Shown here: piece after piece, positions 48,637 through 61,200 of the stretch
How positions within the stretch are numbered: the first letter of the stretch is position 1
Layout: each line of letters begins with the position of its first letter
From: Cryptomeria japonica
Taxonomy: Eukaryota; Streptophyta; Pinopsida; Cupressales; Cupressaceae
Direction of reading: 5' to 3'
NCBI RefSeq assembly: GCF_030272615.1
Contig: NC_081408.1
Coordinates: 619,934,476-619,998,475, forward strand
Length of the DNA stretch: 64,000 nt
Made by a program: the position numbers and the translations under genes
Notes under the pieces: model-generated
The model's database searches: none
What the model was told of the DNA's origin: nothing
What the model saw: only the letters and a program-made list of their open reading frames with translations

Positions 48637-49781
48637 ATGGGGGAGTACAGTGCGAGGGAACTTACTCATCATCTCACTCAGACTAAGAGAGCCTATGATG
48701 AACTCAAAGTCAATTATAAAGCCTCTTTGGCCAAAAGAAGAGAGCATGCTGAAAAAATGATGGAACTTACTGAAAATAGCTCTTCTGATGAAGCAGACAT
48801 GGATGCCCTAGTTGAAAAAGTTGAAAAACTGAATGAATCTAAAGCCAACCTGAGAAGAGAGTTGGAAGGACTGACTATTAGAATGTGTCAAGAGCTTGAG
48901 AACAGAAGGAAAGCTGAAGATCTAGTAAAAGGAAAAGATCATGAGATCTCCAAGCTAAAGCAAGAAATCAGTACCCTTACCACTCATCTCTAGGAGAGTA
49001 AAGTGGAAAAAGAAGAAATGCAAGGTGAACTAAACATGGCTATTTCTGAAAATGCAACCTTGATGGAATCCAATGCTTCTATTTCCAAGGAACTTACTGA
49101 GTCAAAGGAGATACTTGCCAAATTCAATTAGAGTACTACTAAGCTAGAGCAAAAGCTAGAATCGGCAAAGCCAGTAAAGAATACCACTCGACTTGGTTTC
49201 TTTAGATATGAGGAAGGTGAGACCTCTAGAACAAAAGCTGAAGCATCAAAGAAGCAACCGACATCCAAGGATAAAGGTAAGCAAAAATTTAAACCTGTTT
49301 TCTTTAATTGTCTCAAAGGGGGACATACTGCCAATGTGTGTAGAAGCAAGGCCTACAACAATTTTCCTAATTTTCAAAACAATATGCCTAGATCCAATAG
49401 ATTCAATGGAAACTATTATGAATGCAACAAGTTTGGGCATAGATCATTTGAATGCAGGTCAGTTTTGCACAGCACTGGAAGATATCCTCCAAGGACTCAA
49501 GGACTCATCCCAGAACCTTCTGTGAACCGGAATCCCAACCGGTACAATACCTATGACCATTGGTCAGGTGGTTATCAAGCGGCTACTAGTTGGAGAGAAA
49601 CCTGTTTGATCTGGTGTGGAAGAATGGAAGTATGAATAATGGACCATGAAGAACACTTGGAATGGTATGCTATCATTGCAACAAACCGGGACACACTGCC
49701 AGAACTTGCAGATGGAGAAAGATCTTGTTGTTTACCAAAAGTGATAACCCAAGAACACCTGCAAATCTATCTATGAGATAG
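48637..49781 (+). pseudogene. Gag-like zinc-knuckle protein of element 4, broken
   Basis: Starts at ATG 48637 (MGEYSARELTHHL). The first 160 or so residues are charged coiled coil, followed by three zinc-knuckle regions near 49300, 49415 and 49668. The first two have each lost a Cys (first position Phe and Tyr respectively), and the third (CYHCNKPGHTARTC) is complete but in another frame. Two TAG stops (48991 and near 49128) interrupt the first frame, and both fit CAG. The plan is that of the Gag-like ORFs of elements 1 and 2, which supports one element group. The reading ends at TAG 49779, after which no pol is visible. Confidence 0.78.
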
Positions 49782-49888
49782 CCAATCTCAATCAATGAAA
49801 CACTTCAGGGCTTGGAAAACATAACATAGGATCCTAATGATCCTCCTACACTTCAGGTTTTGCTAAACCTAGGGGGGGACACCCTTTT

Positions 49889-51559
49889 TGATGCATGAAA
49901 TTAACTCATTTACTCACGATGACAACATCAATGAAGCAGATAAACCTTTCCACAAACTCAACAAATTAGGTAACACATACAGATTGGCTAGATCTTGTAC
50001 AAACAATAAGTGAAATAGAGCTTTGGAAGGATAGAACACAAACCCCTAAACATAAAGGGAAATAGATTTTCTTTTAAAATATATATCTGAAACCATCCCC
50101 AAATCTGTCAAAGACCAGTGCCTTGTTCATTGGGCAATAGAGTCACACACAGAACTACAAAATGTCAATCATAGCTGCAAATTTGTTTTCCCTACAAAAT
50201 ATCCTTGCATTAATACCTTATACTAATGCATTACTCAATCCATTCACAAAATTATCAGATCTGGGACACATTCCATTGTTTATGACTAATTATAGAATTT
50301 AAACTCTTCATTGAAGAATGCCTACAAACAATCATAGAATCTCCTTGAGATGACAAATTATAAGCCTCCTTGAGGATTCAATTCATAAAATTGAAACACA
50401 TGCACAGAGACAATATCACGGGAAATTTACTCATTTCTGACACAAGTAAGACCTGCAACTAGAAAACAATCTGTCATCCTGCAATGTAGCCTCTATACCC
50501 TGAACAGATTCATAGAACTTTACAAGTTTGGGTCAAGAAATTCAGAAAATGGAAGCCATGAAAACTGGAGCATTTCTCACAGAATTCCAGAACCCTTACA
50601 ATTGAGAAGAATTGAGAATAAGAAGAGGAGGGAAAGATCAGAATCCATCAGAACATGCCATGTGTCTTCTTTTTCCTTAACTGCAAAAATATCTTCTTCA
50701 TTCCCATGGAAACTGCTCTTGAAATATCTCATATCTATTGAAATGAACTACCTAATCAGATTCCTTATCTCGAGAGCTTTCCGACGATATATAATACTTG
50801 GTATTTTGGCCAAAAATTGAGCCCTGAGCGAATTAATTCTTCAAGTGTGCACAATCATTTAAATTTTTCATTTTTTAATATAGTTGAAACTATATCATTA
50901 ATCTGATTTTAATTTTAATTTTTGTCTCCCTTTTGGCCTGACGCCTTGCCACATGGCGGTCTTTGATTGGTCGATGGGATCCACTAGGTGCCACCTCGGA
51001 TGACACCTCATCACTGCCACTTGTCGGCCACATCACTGCCACTTGTTTGTCCACCTACATGCCACGTGTGTGCCACGTCACTGCCACCTATGCACCACTA
51101 GGACGGGACCCGCCTGCTGGACTGCCATGTCACATTGCCACCTGGTTTCCCCATTTCGCAATGGCTAATGGGTGAGCAACTTCGGGCTCCGAAATCACGT
51201 GAGCCGTTGGATCATCTCCAAGATGCACGATCTTTACCTCAATTTCCGTGCACATGGTTTTCTCTATTTCATGAAGGGTATTTGGCGTGCATCATCCCTT
51301 TGTGAATCCACGTGCACAGTCGATCTTTTTGGAACATGCTCACTGGTTAAGCCGTCTGTTTCCTGTAAAACTCGCCTGTCTGCCTTAGGATCCATGCCTA
51401 CGTGGGTCCACATATCATCGCCCAGTCAGCCTCCTCGATCACCTCGAGAAGCATGCCCACACACGTGGGGTCTGCCTTGGGCGCTCAACGGGCACCATCC
51501 GTCAAAAACCTTTTATGACTTTGACATTATATTTGTGTGGACATTTACATATAAATATT
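49889..51559. other. Intergenic, no gene recognised
   Basis: No supported gene. The part at 50980-51150 is rich in repeated CACTGCCAC and TGCCACGTG words. It may be a remnant of another LTR element. Confidence 0.45.
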
Positions 51560-51849
51560 TGTAGACACCTAAAAATGGTCAATGCTTGCGGAGTCATACT
51601 TTAACATTTGCGCATTGCCTCATTTTAGGTTTTTGCGTCGCATTAACATTTTCTCCTATGTCACACACTTGGTCTTTATCATTTGTGAACATTGAGTCCT
51701 TCTTCTACATTCTTCATTTATCTCGCTTTCAAATTTGGTCTTGTGGACAACAATCTCCAGTCATGATTTTAATCGATCTTATCTTATTGCATCAATGTGC
51801 ATGCTCATTTGTCATTATTTTGGACATCGTCAATCCTAATTAAGGGTTT

Positions 51850-52190
51850 TGTCCTCCTGTCAATCTTGCGATCGATTTGTCATCGATCGTTGTCCTCTTA
51901 TCAATCTTGTCATCTGGCGATCGATTTATCATCAATCCTTATCATTTTCAATCTTGTCGTTTAGCGATCGATTTGTCATCGGTCGTTGTCATGTTCGATC
52001 TTGTCATTTTGTGATCAATTTGTCATCGATCGTGGTCATTTTCAATATTGTCGTTTTGCAATCTATTTTGTCATCAATCCTTGTCTTTTTGTCAATCTTG
52101 TCATTTCGCGATCGATTTGTCATCGATCGTCGTCCTTCTCAATCGTGTCAATTTGGATCAATTTGTCATCGTTCCTCGTCAATTGGCGCA
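51850..52190. repeat. 47-bp tandem repeat array with hairpin units
   Basis: About seven units with starts at 51870, 51919, 51966, 52013, 52060, 52110 and 52156 (period 46-51 bp). The best units (51869-51889 and 52109-52129) contain an inverted repeat with arms CGATCGAT and ATCGATCG around a 5-base loop. Confidence 0.85.
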
Positions 52191-52587
52191 TTTTCTCAAT
52201 CAAATCATTTATCACATTGGTCATTTATCAATTCAAAATCATGATTGATATCAATTATCTTCAATCAAGACCTAATTGTCATTCTCGCATTGCTAATTCG
52301 TCTTCTAGGGTTTTATGATTTAATCATTTAACCTTGTGTGTCATTTCTTCCTTTAGGATTAATAAATTATTTATTTATCCTAAGTCTTCTTGTCACAATT
52401 AAATGTTCATTTAATTGGCTAATTATTCCTCATTGTGAATTAATTAATAAATGATAAATTATTAATTAATTTACCTAATTTCTAATTTCCATCAATTTCT
52501 TAATTCCTAAATTCTTAATTCTCTAATTTCTTAATTTTCTAATTCCTAATTTCAATTTCCTCCTATTTCTCTCCTAAATTCATGGAA

Positions 52588-52740
52588 ATGACATAGAAAT
52601 TTGTCATAATTTGTCATAATTGACAATCAATCAATTTTTGACATAGAAGTTTGTCATAATTTGTCATAAATTATCAATCAACAAATTTTGCATAGAAAGT
52701 GCATAATTTGTCATAATTTGTCATAATTGACATAATTGAT
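52588..52740. repeat. AT-rich minisatellite
   Basis: Repeated words TTTGTCATAATTTGTCATAA and GACATAGAA occur at least three times, in the LTR of the Tat element. Confidence 0.8.
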
Positions 52741-53154
52741 TTGCAATTTCCATTTGAATTGAATCATGCTAATTTGATCCATCTCTCCAATTTTTCTATA
52801 AATTGGATGAATTTCTTCAATCAAATCCCCTAATCAGATGATCGAATTTCTAATCAATCACGCTTCGAGTACTTTTGAGCAATTTTCTTACCTACTTGCT
52901 TTCAATCATGTATGTGCACTTGCAGGTGAGATCCACAACCAAACTATTTGAAGAGGAAAGAAGAACAATGGAGCGGCATGAAGGAAGCATTCAGATCCAC
53001 ATTTGGTTTGCATAGTATTTAGTTTTGAATGTTTTGTCTTTATGTCTTTATTGGATGTAATTAGGATAGATCATTGCAATGAGCTTTCGTGATTGAGCTA
53101 ATGGTTAATGTTGATATTGTTTGTGATGATTTCCAATTTCCTACGTACATTAAT

Positions 53155-53170
53155 TGGTGAACCCGACGTG
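53155..53170 (+). other. Primer-binding-like site of the Tat element
   Basis: TGGTGAACCCGACGTG lies just after the putative LTR end. The TGG start is typical of tRNA 3'-end complements. It is not the iMet site used by the Copia elements here, and I cannot assign the tRNA. Confidence 0.6.
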
Positions 53171-53249
53171 AACACTAACCATCTAACCCCTTAACTGTGT
53201 TTTTGAGTTGTTTTGCAGGTCAAAAACCCAAAAACAGGGTAATGCAGGG

Positions 53250-53385
53250 CTTTCTGGGAACTTCTGTGCCTGTCTAAAACAACTTGCGCCTATGTTAAGA
53301 ATTTTGCGCTTGTGTTGAAGACATTCTGTGCCTATGTCATGACTTCTGTGCCTGTGTCATGACTTCTGTACCTGTGTAAAGTCCA
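53250..53385. repeat. About 20-bp tandem repeats in Tat leader
   Basis: Six or so variants of ACTTCTGTGCCTGTGTCATG follow one another in the untranslated leader. Confidence 0.75.
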
Positions 53386-55225
53386 GAACAGAGGTAAAAA
53401 TGCAGTGTTTTACTTGAAAAATTTCTTGATTTTGAATTCTATTTTCTATTTTTTGGACTTTGGTACTAATTATCTATGCAGCATCTTGACATACGCATGG
53501 CAAAGACAACAAATTAAACTACTAACATGTTTTATGCAGAATCGATAGTTGAAGAATAAACACCTCAAACTTCTAACTTGGGTTTTGCAGGTTGCCTTGG
53601 AGAAACAACTAAACTTGGTGTTTGTCATTAATGTTTTAGGCACCTAGTGATTTTTTTAAATAGGTTGGAATGAACATGTTTCTGCTTTGATTGTTGAGAG
53701 TGACATTGGAGTAGGAGAGTATGCTCTCATCCTTCTTAGGGTGATCAGAAATCCAGATCTTCGATACCATGCTCGTGTTTTGATTGTGTGTCTCCTTTAG
53801 AGGGCCTGCCTTCCCGACCATTTGCTTTTGCAAGCAAGTGATAATCGTGAGAAGGGAACGACCCAAAGTGAGTACGGCTAGAATACCTTGGCATTCTAAC
53901 TCACTATAAACGAATACTTGATGAGCGAAAGCTTTGAAGGAAGGGTTACGTGGGAATTGCAGTTACTTGGGAAGTGATGACCCTTGAACTCTTTCTCATA
54001 TCAACATCTAAGTAGGGCCTCTTGGTCTAAATCATGCTTGCACGACTACATATGTTTGGTATCTTGATGGGCTTAATGTCTCAATCACACTTGCGTGACA
54101 TCAAGGAGTAACGCTTAACAGAAATCCTTACTACACACCTTGTTTTAGAGGCCAAAAACCCTTCTAGTTGCTTGAGAAGGACAAGTTCAGATACTTGGAA
54201 GAGATACTAAGTTCGCCATGGGGAGATTTCCATGGGGACTGATGCTTGGCTGCCCTGAGAAGTGAGTGCCGTGGAGGGGAGCCCGTGGGGTCAAGCATCT
54301 ATGTATTCTCCTTGAATCCCATAATGAGTCTACCTCTCAAGTACCTAATGTCCTTGCCTACCATAAGAAATGTGGGAATGAGCATGATTGTCTTGAGTCT
54401 AAGTTGCAATATCTTGTATTCTTTGCTTGTCAAAAGTTGAATTGTATCTCATTTCAAGAACAAGGCAAATTGATTCAAAACAAGGCTAAACATAAGAGCA
54501 TTTCATCCAACAAACTTCAAAACACTTTCAAACATGGTTGTCAAATATTGTTCAAAATCTTGTCTCAACATTCATGTCACTTACATTTAGGTTCATCCTA
54601 GGTTGCATTTTGCAAAATTCATTGTCAAGTACCAAGGTTAGGTTTCACCTAAGTCATACTCCTTTGCATATCAATAAGGGTCATTCATTTGCATGTGTCC
54701 TCTTGCATTAAAGTCATACCATTGTCATACATTCATATTTGCATACCCTAGGTCTCTTCATTAAGCTTAGGTCATTATCATATCATATTAGGGTCACTTG
54801 CATAGTAATTGTCCTTTTGCATATAGTCTCAAAACTAGGTTTTGTCATACTTGAGTAATCCAAATCTTTGATAAACCCTAAGTCATTGTTAAGAAGTCTA
54901 GACCTTATCAACCTTTTTGTCTTTTTGTCATCAATGTCATTTTGTCAAACCTAGCTTAGTATCCAAGCATATAGGGGAGACTTTGTCATTTTGTCCTTTT
55001 GTCACTTGGTCCTTTTGTCCTTTGAGGTCTAGACATCATTTCAATTTCCTAAGGGTCTCTTTTAGATTTGCATTCATAAGTTTGTCAAAAATCTTCAAAA
55101 ACAACCAAAAACATAGGTTGCATTCTTGTCATAGATTGTATTTTCATCCATTTAAGTTTGCACTTAGTTGCATATCATACATTATCTTTGAAAGTTCCAA
55201 AAAACATTGCATTTGCATAAGCGAC
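53386..55225 (+). other. Untranslated leader of the Tat element
   Basis: About 1.8 kb without a supported gene. It is T-rich with many TTTGTC and GTCATA words toward the end. The Gag frame is open upstream to 54917, but composition there is not protein-like, so the ATG at 55226 is preferred. Confidence 0.6.
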
Positions 55226-58200
55226 ATGCCTGTTGAGACAAGATCAAAATCTAAAAAGATGGGCGAACCAACGTATCAACCCATGGACAACATAGCAAAT
55301 TCGCAGTTTCAAACTAGTCAAACAATACAAATTGAAGGTTCATCAAACACATCTCTACCACCATATGGAACGGTTCAACTTGGACCACCTCCATTATATG
55401 AACCAGTGTTTGTACCTATGAAACCAGGACATGGGAGTGTTCCACCAACTCCTAGAGGAAGTGCACCTTTCAATTGGAATCAACCACACCTGCAACATGA
55501 CATTCAAACTCAAACATTATATGAAGAACAAACCCTCTCACAAGGATTTGGTTCAGATCAAGGCATTCAACAAGAAACAAATCCAAATGTCCAACCAGAT
55601 TCTTCATCCGATTCCGATGCTTCTGATGATGTTGACATGTTCCTTCAAGATCCAAAGATAACAAAAAAGATGGATAAGTTCTTGAACAAGGTCTTTAAGA
55701 TGTTTCCACAAAAGTATCTTAACATGATGAGTAATGTGACATCTTCAAGTGACCAAATCAATGTGCAAGAACAACAAAGCGGTGAGTTGTTAAGTTTCTC
55801 TCCGCATCCAAATGAAGAAAATACACGACAAGCAACTCAACCTACATTGATGAGTAAATGTGCTTCAAAGGCATTGACAGTGACTATTCCTCAGAAGTCA
55901 CCATTTGAGACAATAAATAATCCATTATTCAACACAACACCTGTAACACAAGATCAAATGAAGACCACACCAATATTGACAGTTGTCCCTCAACAAGAAG
56001 TGGTTCCTTACATGCATAAAATTGGATCAAAATCTAAGATGCAAGAAAGCTTCACAACTGGAATGCCTGATATCACCAATGTCCAAAACAATTCCACGAT
56101 GCAACAAAGTTCTTATGTCCCGTTAAGTTCAATATCTTTGCCAAACACTATTGCAACAAATCCTTCAATAATGGCGACACAAAGAGCTACGGATAGTGTT
56201 TTGCACCAACAACAATTGTTGCAACAATTGAGTAATATACAAAAGGTACAATCGAATGTGCAAACAAGCAATGTACAACAACAACAATTTCGCATTCGAC
56301 AACAAATTGCAGCACCTTCGGCACCATTACAAGTTAATGCAAACTTGCAACCATCACAATGGATTGGACAAACAACACAACAAGTTAATGCAAGTGCTAT
56401 ACCCCATCCTAAGGAGAAGCAACGAAAACCACCTAAACAAAGTTTTCTACAAATGATGGGATATACACCATGACAACAATTGGCACAAAGTCAACAAATT
56501 CCGATCCATCAGCCTCAACACCAACATGTGCCACAATATGTGCCAAGGCAAGCAAGCTATCCTACTTCACAACCGTAATTGGCGCCTGTGCAATATCAAC
56601 AACCTACTCAATTGCAATATCAACCTAGGCTCCAAGAAGCACAACAACAAGGTCGATATCAAGGCATAGCACAACTGCAACAACAAGAGATGTACCAAGA
56701 ACTTTATATGTCGGAGACACCAAAAATGGCCATTTCAGAGTATCAACAACCGATTGGAAATGCGATGTATCGACAAAGAATACCAACCGGGATTAATGAT
56801 GGACCTCTAAAATCTGATACAATTGCACAACAACTTGAGAAGTTGCAACGAAAAGTTGACGCATTAGAAACTAAAGGAACAAAGAAGTTGTATACAGACC
56901 AAGATTTATGTCCTAATCCATTTGACAAGAGTGTATACATGCCTCCATTCCCTAAGCATTTTGAGGCACCTAATTTTGAGAAATATAAAGGGAATGGTAA
57001 TCCAAAAGATCATATTCGGGCATTTTTCACGGCATGTACGGAAGTAAGCTATGAGGAGACATATTTAATGCGATTATTTGCACGAAGTCTCACAGGACAA
57101 GCTATGGATTGGTATTCACATCTGCCAGGAAATATAAAGACTTGGTCCGAATTGGCTCAAAAGTTTTTATCTCATTTCGCGTTCAACATCGATAGTGATG
57201 TGACCATGTCAGATTTATGCAACACCAAGCAAAAGCAAGGTGAACCATTAGTGACTTTCTTGCAACGATGGCGAAGCTTGTATAGTCGTTCTTCTCTCGA
57301 TATACTTGAAGAACAACAAGTGAATCTATTTATCCAGAATTTGGTCGCATAAATGATGTATGAGCTAAAATTGAAAAGTCCCAGTACTATAGAGAAACTC
57401 ATTAAGAAAAGAATGAGCATTGAAACGGCTCTTGTAGCTAAAGGAATTATCAAGCTCAATAAAGACAGTGACAACACAAATTATTCAGGGGACAGAAACA
57501 AATTTTGGTAGAAGAAAAAGAATGTCACTAATGATGGAGTTGTTGATGCAAGAGCAGTGAATGCAAATCAACCCCCATTCACAATCAAGAAATTGAGTGT
57601 TTCTAATATGTCAACTATGGAACAAAATCAAGCACCAGTGAGCAATGTTACTCAACAGCCGCAATACCAACAACATGCTCAACAACAACATACTCAACAA
57701 TATAATCAACAACAAGGTCAACAACAAAACCAGTAGCGCAAACCCTTCCAATCGCGGGATGGGCCTCCTCAACAATTTACGCCATTGGGAGAGCCTATTG
57801 AATCAGTAATGAGACAATTGATACAAACAAAATTTATTAAGCTACCAGAAATCAAGGCAGAACCAGCAGTAAAACCGCATTGGTGGAATGATAATGCATA
57901 CTGTGAGTATCATCGGTCCAAAGGGCATAAAACTGCATCATGTTTTCAATTGAAACATATGATTCAAGATTTATTAGAGCAAGGAGTAATTGAGGTGGAT
58001 CCACCCCATGCGACTTCTAACACAGATCATACTATTTTCAAAACTCCTTTGCTTGATCATGACAAGGGTAAAACGTCTTCTTCCAACTCTACCCAAACGA
58101 CAAATTATGCAAATACTGGTTATAACAATGTCATTAATTGTTTTCGTGCATCGAATGAGTATGTTTCCACCCTAAGAATAAAGGGACAATATCCCTCTTG

Positions 58201-61200
58201 CGCAGTCACCACTCGTCGATCCAAAATAGTCCTGAAAGGAGCTCCTACAGCTCCTCCCAAGCCAACTCCTGCAAGCCAGTATAATCTCTTGGATCATCTA
58301 GGAAAGACACCTGCACAAATATCAATCCTTGAGTTATTGAAAATGTCTCCCATGCATCGTGCAGTCCTGGATAAAGCTTTAATTGAGTCCATTGTCCCGA
58401 CAGATATTGATGTTGACCAGTTTCAAGCCCGGATTGGACATCTAGCTGTTTCCCAAAATGTCACTTTTTCTGACAATGATATCTCACCTGATAAGCTCCC
58501 TCATAACGATCCTTTACACCTTGAAGTCTTTGTCCATAATTGCAAAATCTGACAAGTCTTGATAGATGGCGGAGCAGGTCTTAATATTTGTACCTTGAGA
58601 GTGGTCATTGGCCTTGGATATACAGAAAGTGACATTGATGCTTCAAAAAGAATAACAATCAAAGCATATGATGATGCTGAGCGCCCATCCAAAGGGATAA
58701 TTACATTGCCTATCAGAGTCGGTCCAGTGACAGAAAACACTTTCCTGCAAGTCCTAGACCTTGATCTCCCTTATAATATGATCCTTGGCCGTCCATGGAT
58801 CCATGCAATGAAAGCAGTTCCATCCACCTATCATCAATGTTTAAAATATCCTTACAATGGAACTGAGATAACAATTCTAGGAGATCCTAATCCATTTCAA
58901 TTTTGTTCTACTCTAAAGGATACCCCTCAACATCAAGTTCCAGTCAATAGAGAGGCCAAATCACATAGCTATGTGGATCCTAATCAATTGTTAGATGCTG
59001 TCAAAGGAAAATTGAAGATACAGGACCAAGGGTGTGGAGAATATTCAATGGATCAAACATTCCTCATCGGGAATTTACCAATATCTCCAAAATCATATGG
59101 CAAACCGTATTTATTGCAAAAGGAACCTAAGGTCATTATTCAATATCAGCCTCCCACTACATTTACAAGATGGGGTGAACTTGACAAAGAAACTGTAGAT
59201 GATGATGTCATAGATTGGCTTTATAAGGATCCAACTGAGACCTCACCTGTCAGATTGCCAGTGGAACGATACGGCAAAGGATTTACTATGCTGCAAAAGA
59301 AAGGATATGATGGTTGCAGTGGCTTAGGCCTGAACAACAATGGAAGGTTAGAACCTATTATACCCAAGAGGCGACCTCCAACTTTAGGGTTAGGTTTTAT
59401 ACCATTACGAATTGGATCTACATCTACCAAAGTGCCCACGTGTAGAAAAGGGCATGATTCTGACGATGAAATAACACCTGAGGATACCTGACCCGAAACT
59501 GATTCCAATGAATGGGAGTGGAGTTCCTTTTCCTCTAGCTCCTATGCCCTAGACAATATTTTCATTGATCCTGATAATTTGCCTATGGAAGACAAACATG
59601 AAATAACTCCTCTTCCTAAAACATGTCCTCATGCTTGGATAGAGTCATTCTGGGATCCAAGCTCCGAATCCGATACAAGCAGTTCGGATAGTGATACTAC
59701 AGATGTTCATATCTTTACCATATCAGCCCTCTCTCTCCTTACAATCGATGATGACATGCCCCTCATCTATCCCCAGCTTATCCAACATGACCAACAAGAA
59801 CCGCTCACATTGGACTGTTTTCAAAATGACGAAGCAATTGTAGAATTCCTTGGACTACGGGAAGGCATACCACAAGGTGATCATAAGGCAGGATTTGCTA
59901 TTGACTTGGATTCCACGGCATATTTTGGGGAGTCAACTCCCTCTTCCAGTCATCAAAATGAAAAAAGAAAAGAAAAAGTAAAAAATCAAAAGAATAGATC
60001 TTTGAGTGAAAACCGTAAGGCACTCTCTGATCATACAAAAGTCAAAATAAAAGACGTACCTACAGGTGAAAACCTCTCTGAGGCACCCAAAGGTGGAAGA
60101 GTGGACATACCCCTATCAAGTCAAGACAAATCAACATTGCTAGTGGAAATGACCAAGGAAATCAATTTGGGTACACCTAACAACCCTAAGGTCATTCATT
60201 TTGCTACTTCTCTATCACAACAGGAAAAAATAGATTTTGTCAATTTCTTTATTGAGAAGAAGATCAGCTTTGCATGATCCTATGCAGATATGCGTGGCCT
60301 CGATCCAGAATTAGTCCTTCATCATTTGCCATTGAAAGGCGATGCCAAGCCTGTCAAATAGAAACTTAGAAAGATGCATCCCCAAGTGGCTCTTTTGGTC
60401 AAGGTGGAACTAAAAAAATTACTAGATGTGGGCTTCATTAGACCCATTGATTATGCGGAATGGATTTCAAATTTAGTACCAGTTAGCAAAGTAACTGGGG
60501 GCATCAGAATCTGCACAGATTTTAGGGATCTCAATAAAGCATGCCCTAAGGATGATTTTCCATTGCCAAACATAGATATCATAGTTGACATGACTGTTGG
60601 ATATGAGATGCTTTCATTAATGGATGGTTTCTCCGGCTATAACCAAATTCGCATTGCTCCTGAAGATCAACATAAGACAACATTCACCTATGCTTGGGGT
60701 ACCTACTGTTGGAATGTGATGCCCTTCGGTCTTAAAAATGCAGGCGCAACATATCAAAGAGCAATGACGACAATTTTTCATGATTTCATGCACACTTTGA
60801 TGGAGGACTATGTTGATGACTTGTTATGCAAATCTGTGACTAGAGATAGTCATCTAGCCATCCTGGGCCCGATCTTTGACTGAATGAAGACATACAAGCT
60901 CAGACTTAATCCAAAGAAGTGCATCTTTGGTGTCACAGCTGGCAAATTACTAGGGTACATTGTTTCTCACAGAGGCATTGAGGTCGACCCTGCCAAGGTT
61001 AAAGCAATAATGGATATGCCTCCACCTTCAAACCTCTGGCAATTAAGAAGTCTGCAAGGAAAGCTCCAGTCAATCCGCCGCTTCATAGCTCAGTTGGCCG
61101 ACAAATGTCATCCATTCCAACATCTACTGCACAAAGGTGTCACTTTCAAATGGACTGAGCAATGTCAATCAACCTTTCAAGCTCTCAAAGACTATTTGTT

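Larger units (their letters stand above)
47423..49888 (+). mobile_element. Element 4: truncated Sirevirus-like element, LTR and gag only
   Basis: A 5' LTR (47423-48586), a primer-binding site at 48589 and the beginning of a Gag-like ORF are present. Similarity to the Sirevirus-like group ends near 49888, and neither pol nor a 3' LTR is found before other sequence takes over. LTR start TGTTGGCATTTGG, the GTCATTGATGG block and the C-tract near the LTR end match elements 1 and 2. The right boundary is approximate. Confidence 0.8.
51560..53149 (+). repeat. Putative 5' LTR of the Tat element
   Basis: Starts TGTAGACACC and ends CTACGTACA, with TTAAT separating it from the primer-binding site. The end is well placed by the primer site. 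The start is inferred from the TG-type terminus only. Confidence 0.6.

Noticed and set aside
42940-50500. Possible LTR pair around the unknown ORF (42.9-43.5 kb versus 49.9-50.5 kb)
   Set aside because: Only one short shared block (CAGTGCCTT..CATTGGG) was found, too little to call homology.
51850-52190. CRISPR-like array of regularly spaced repeats
   Set aside because: The whole unit is repeated and decays evenly, there are no unique spacers and no cas genes, and the context is a plant LTR.
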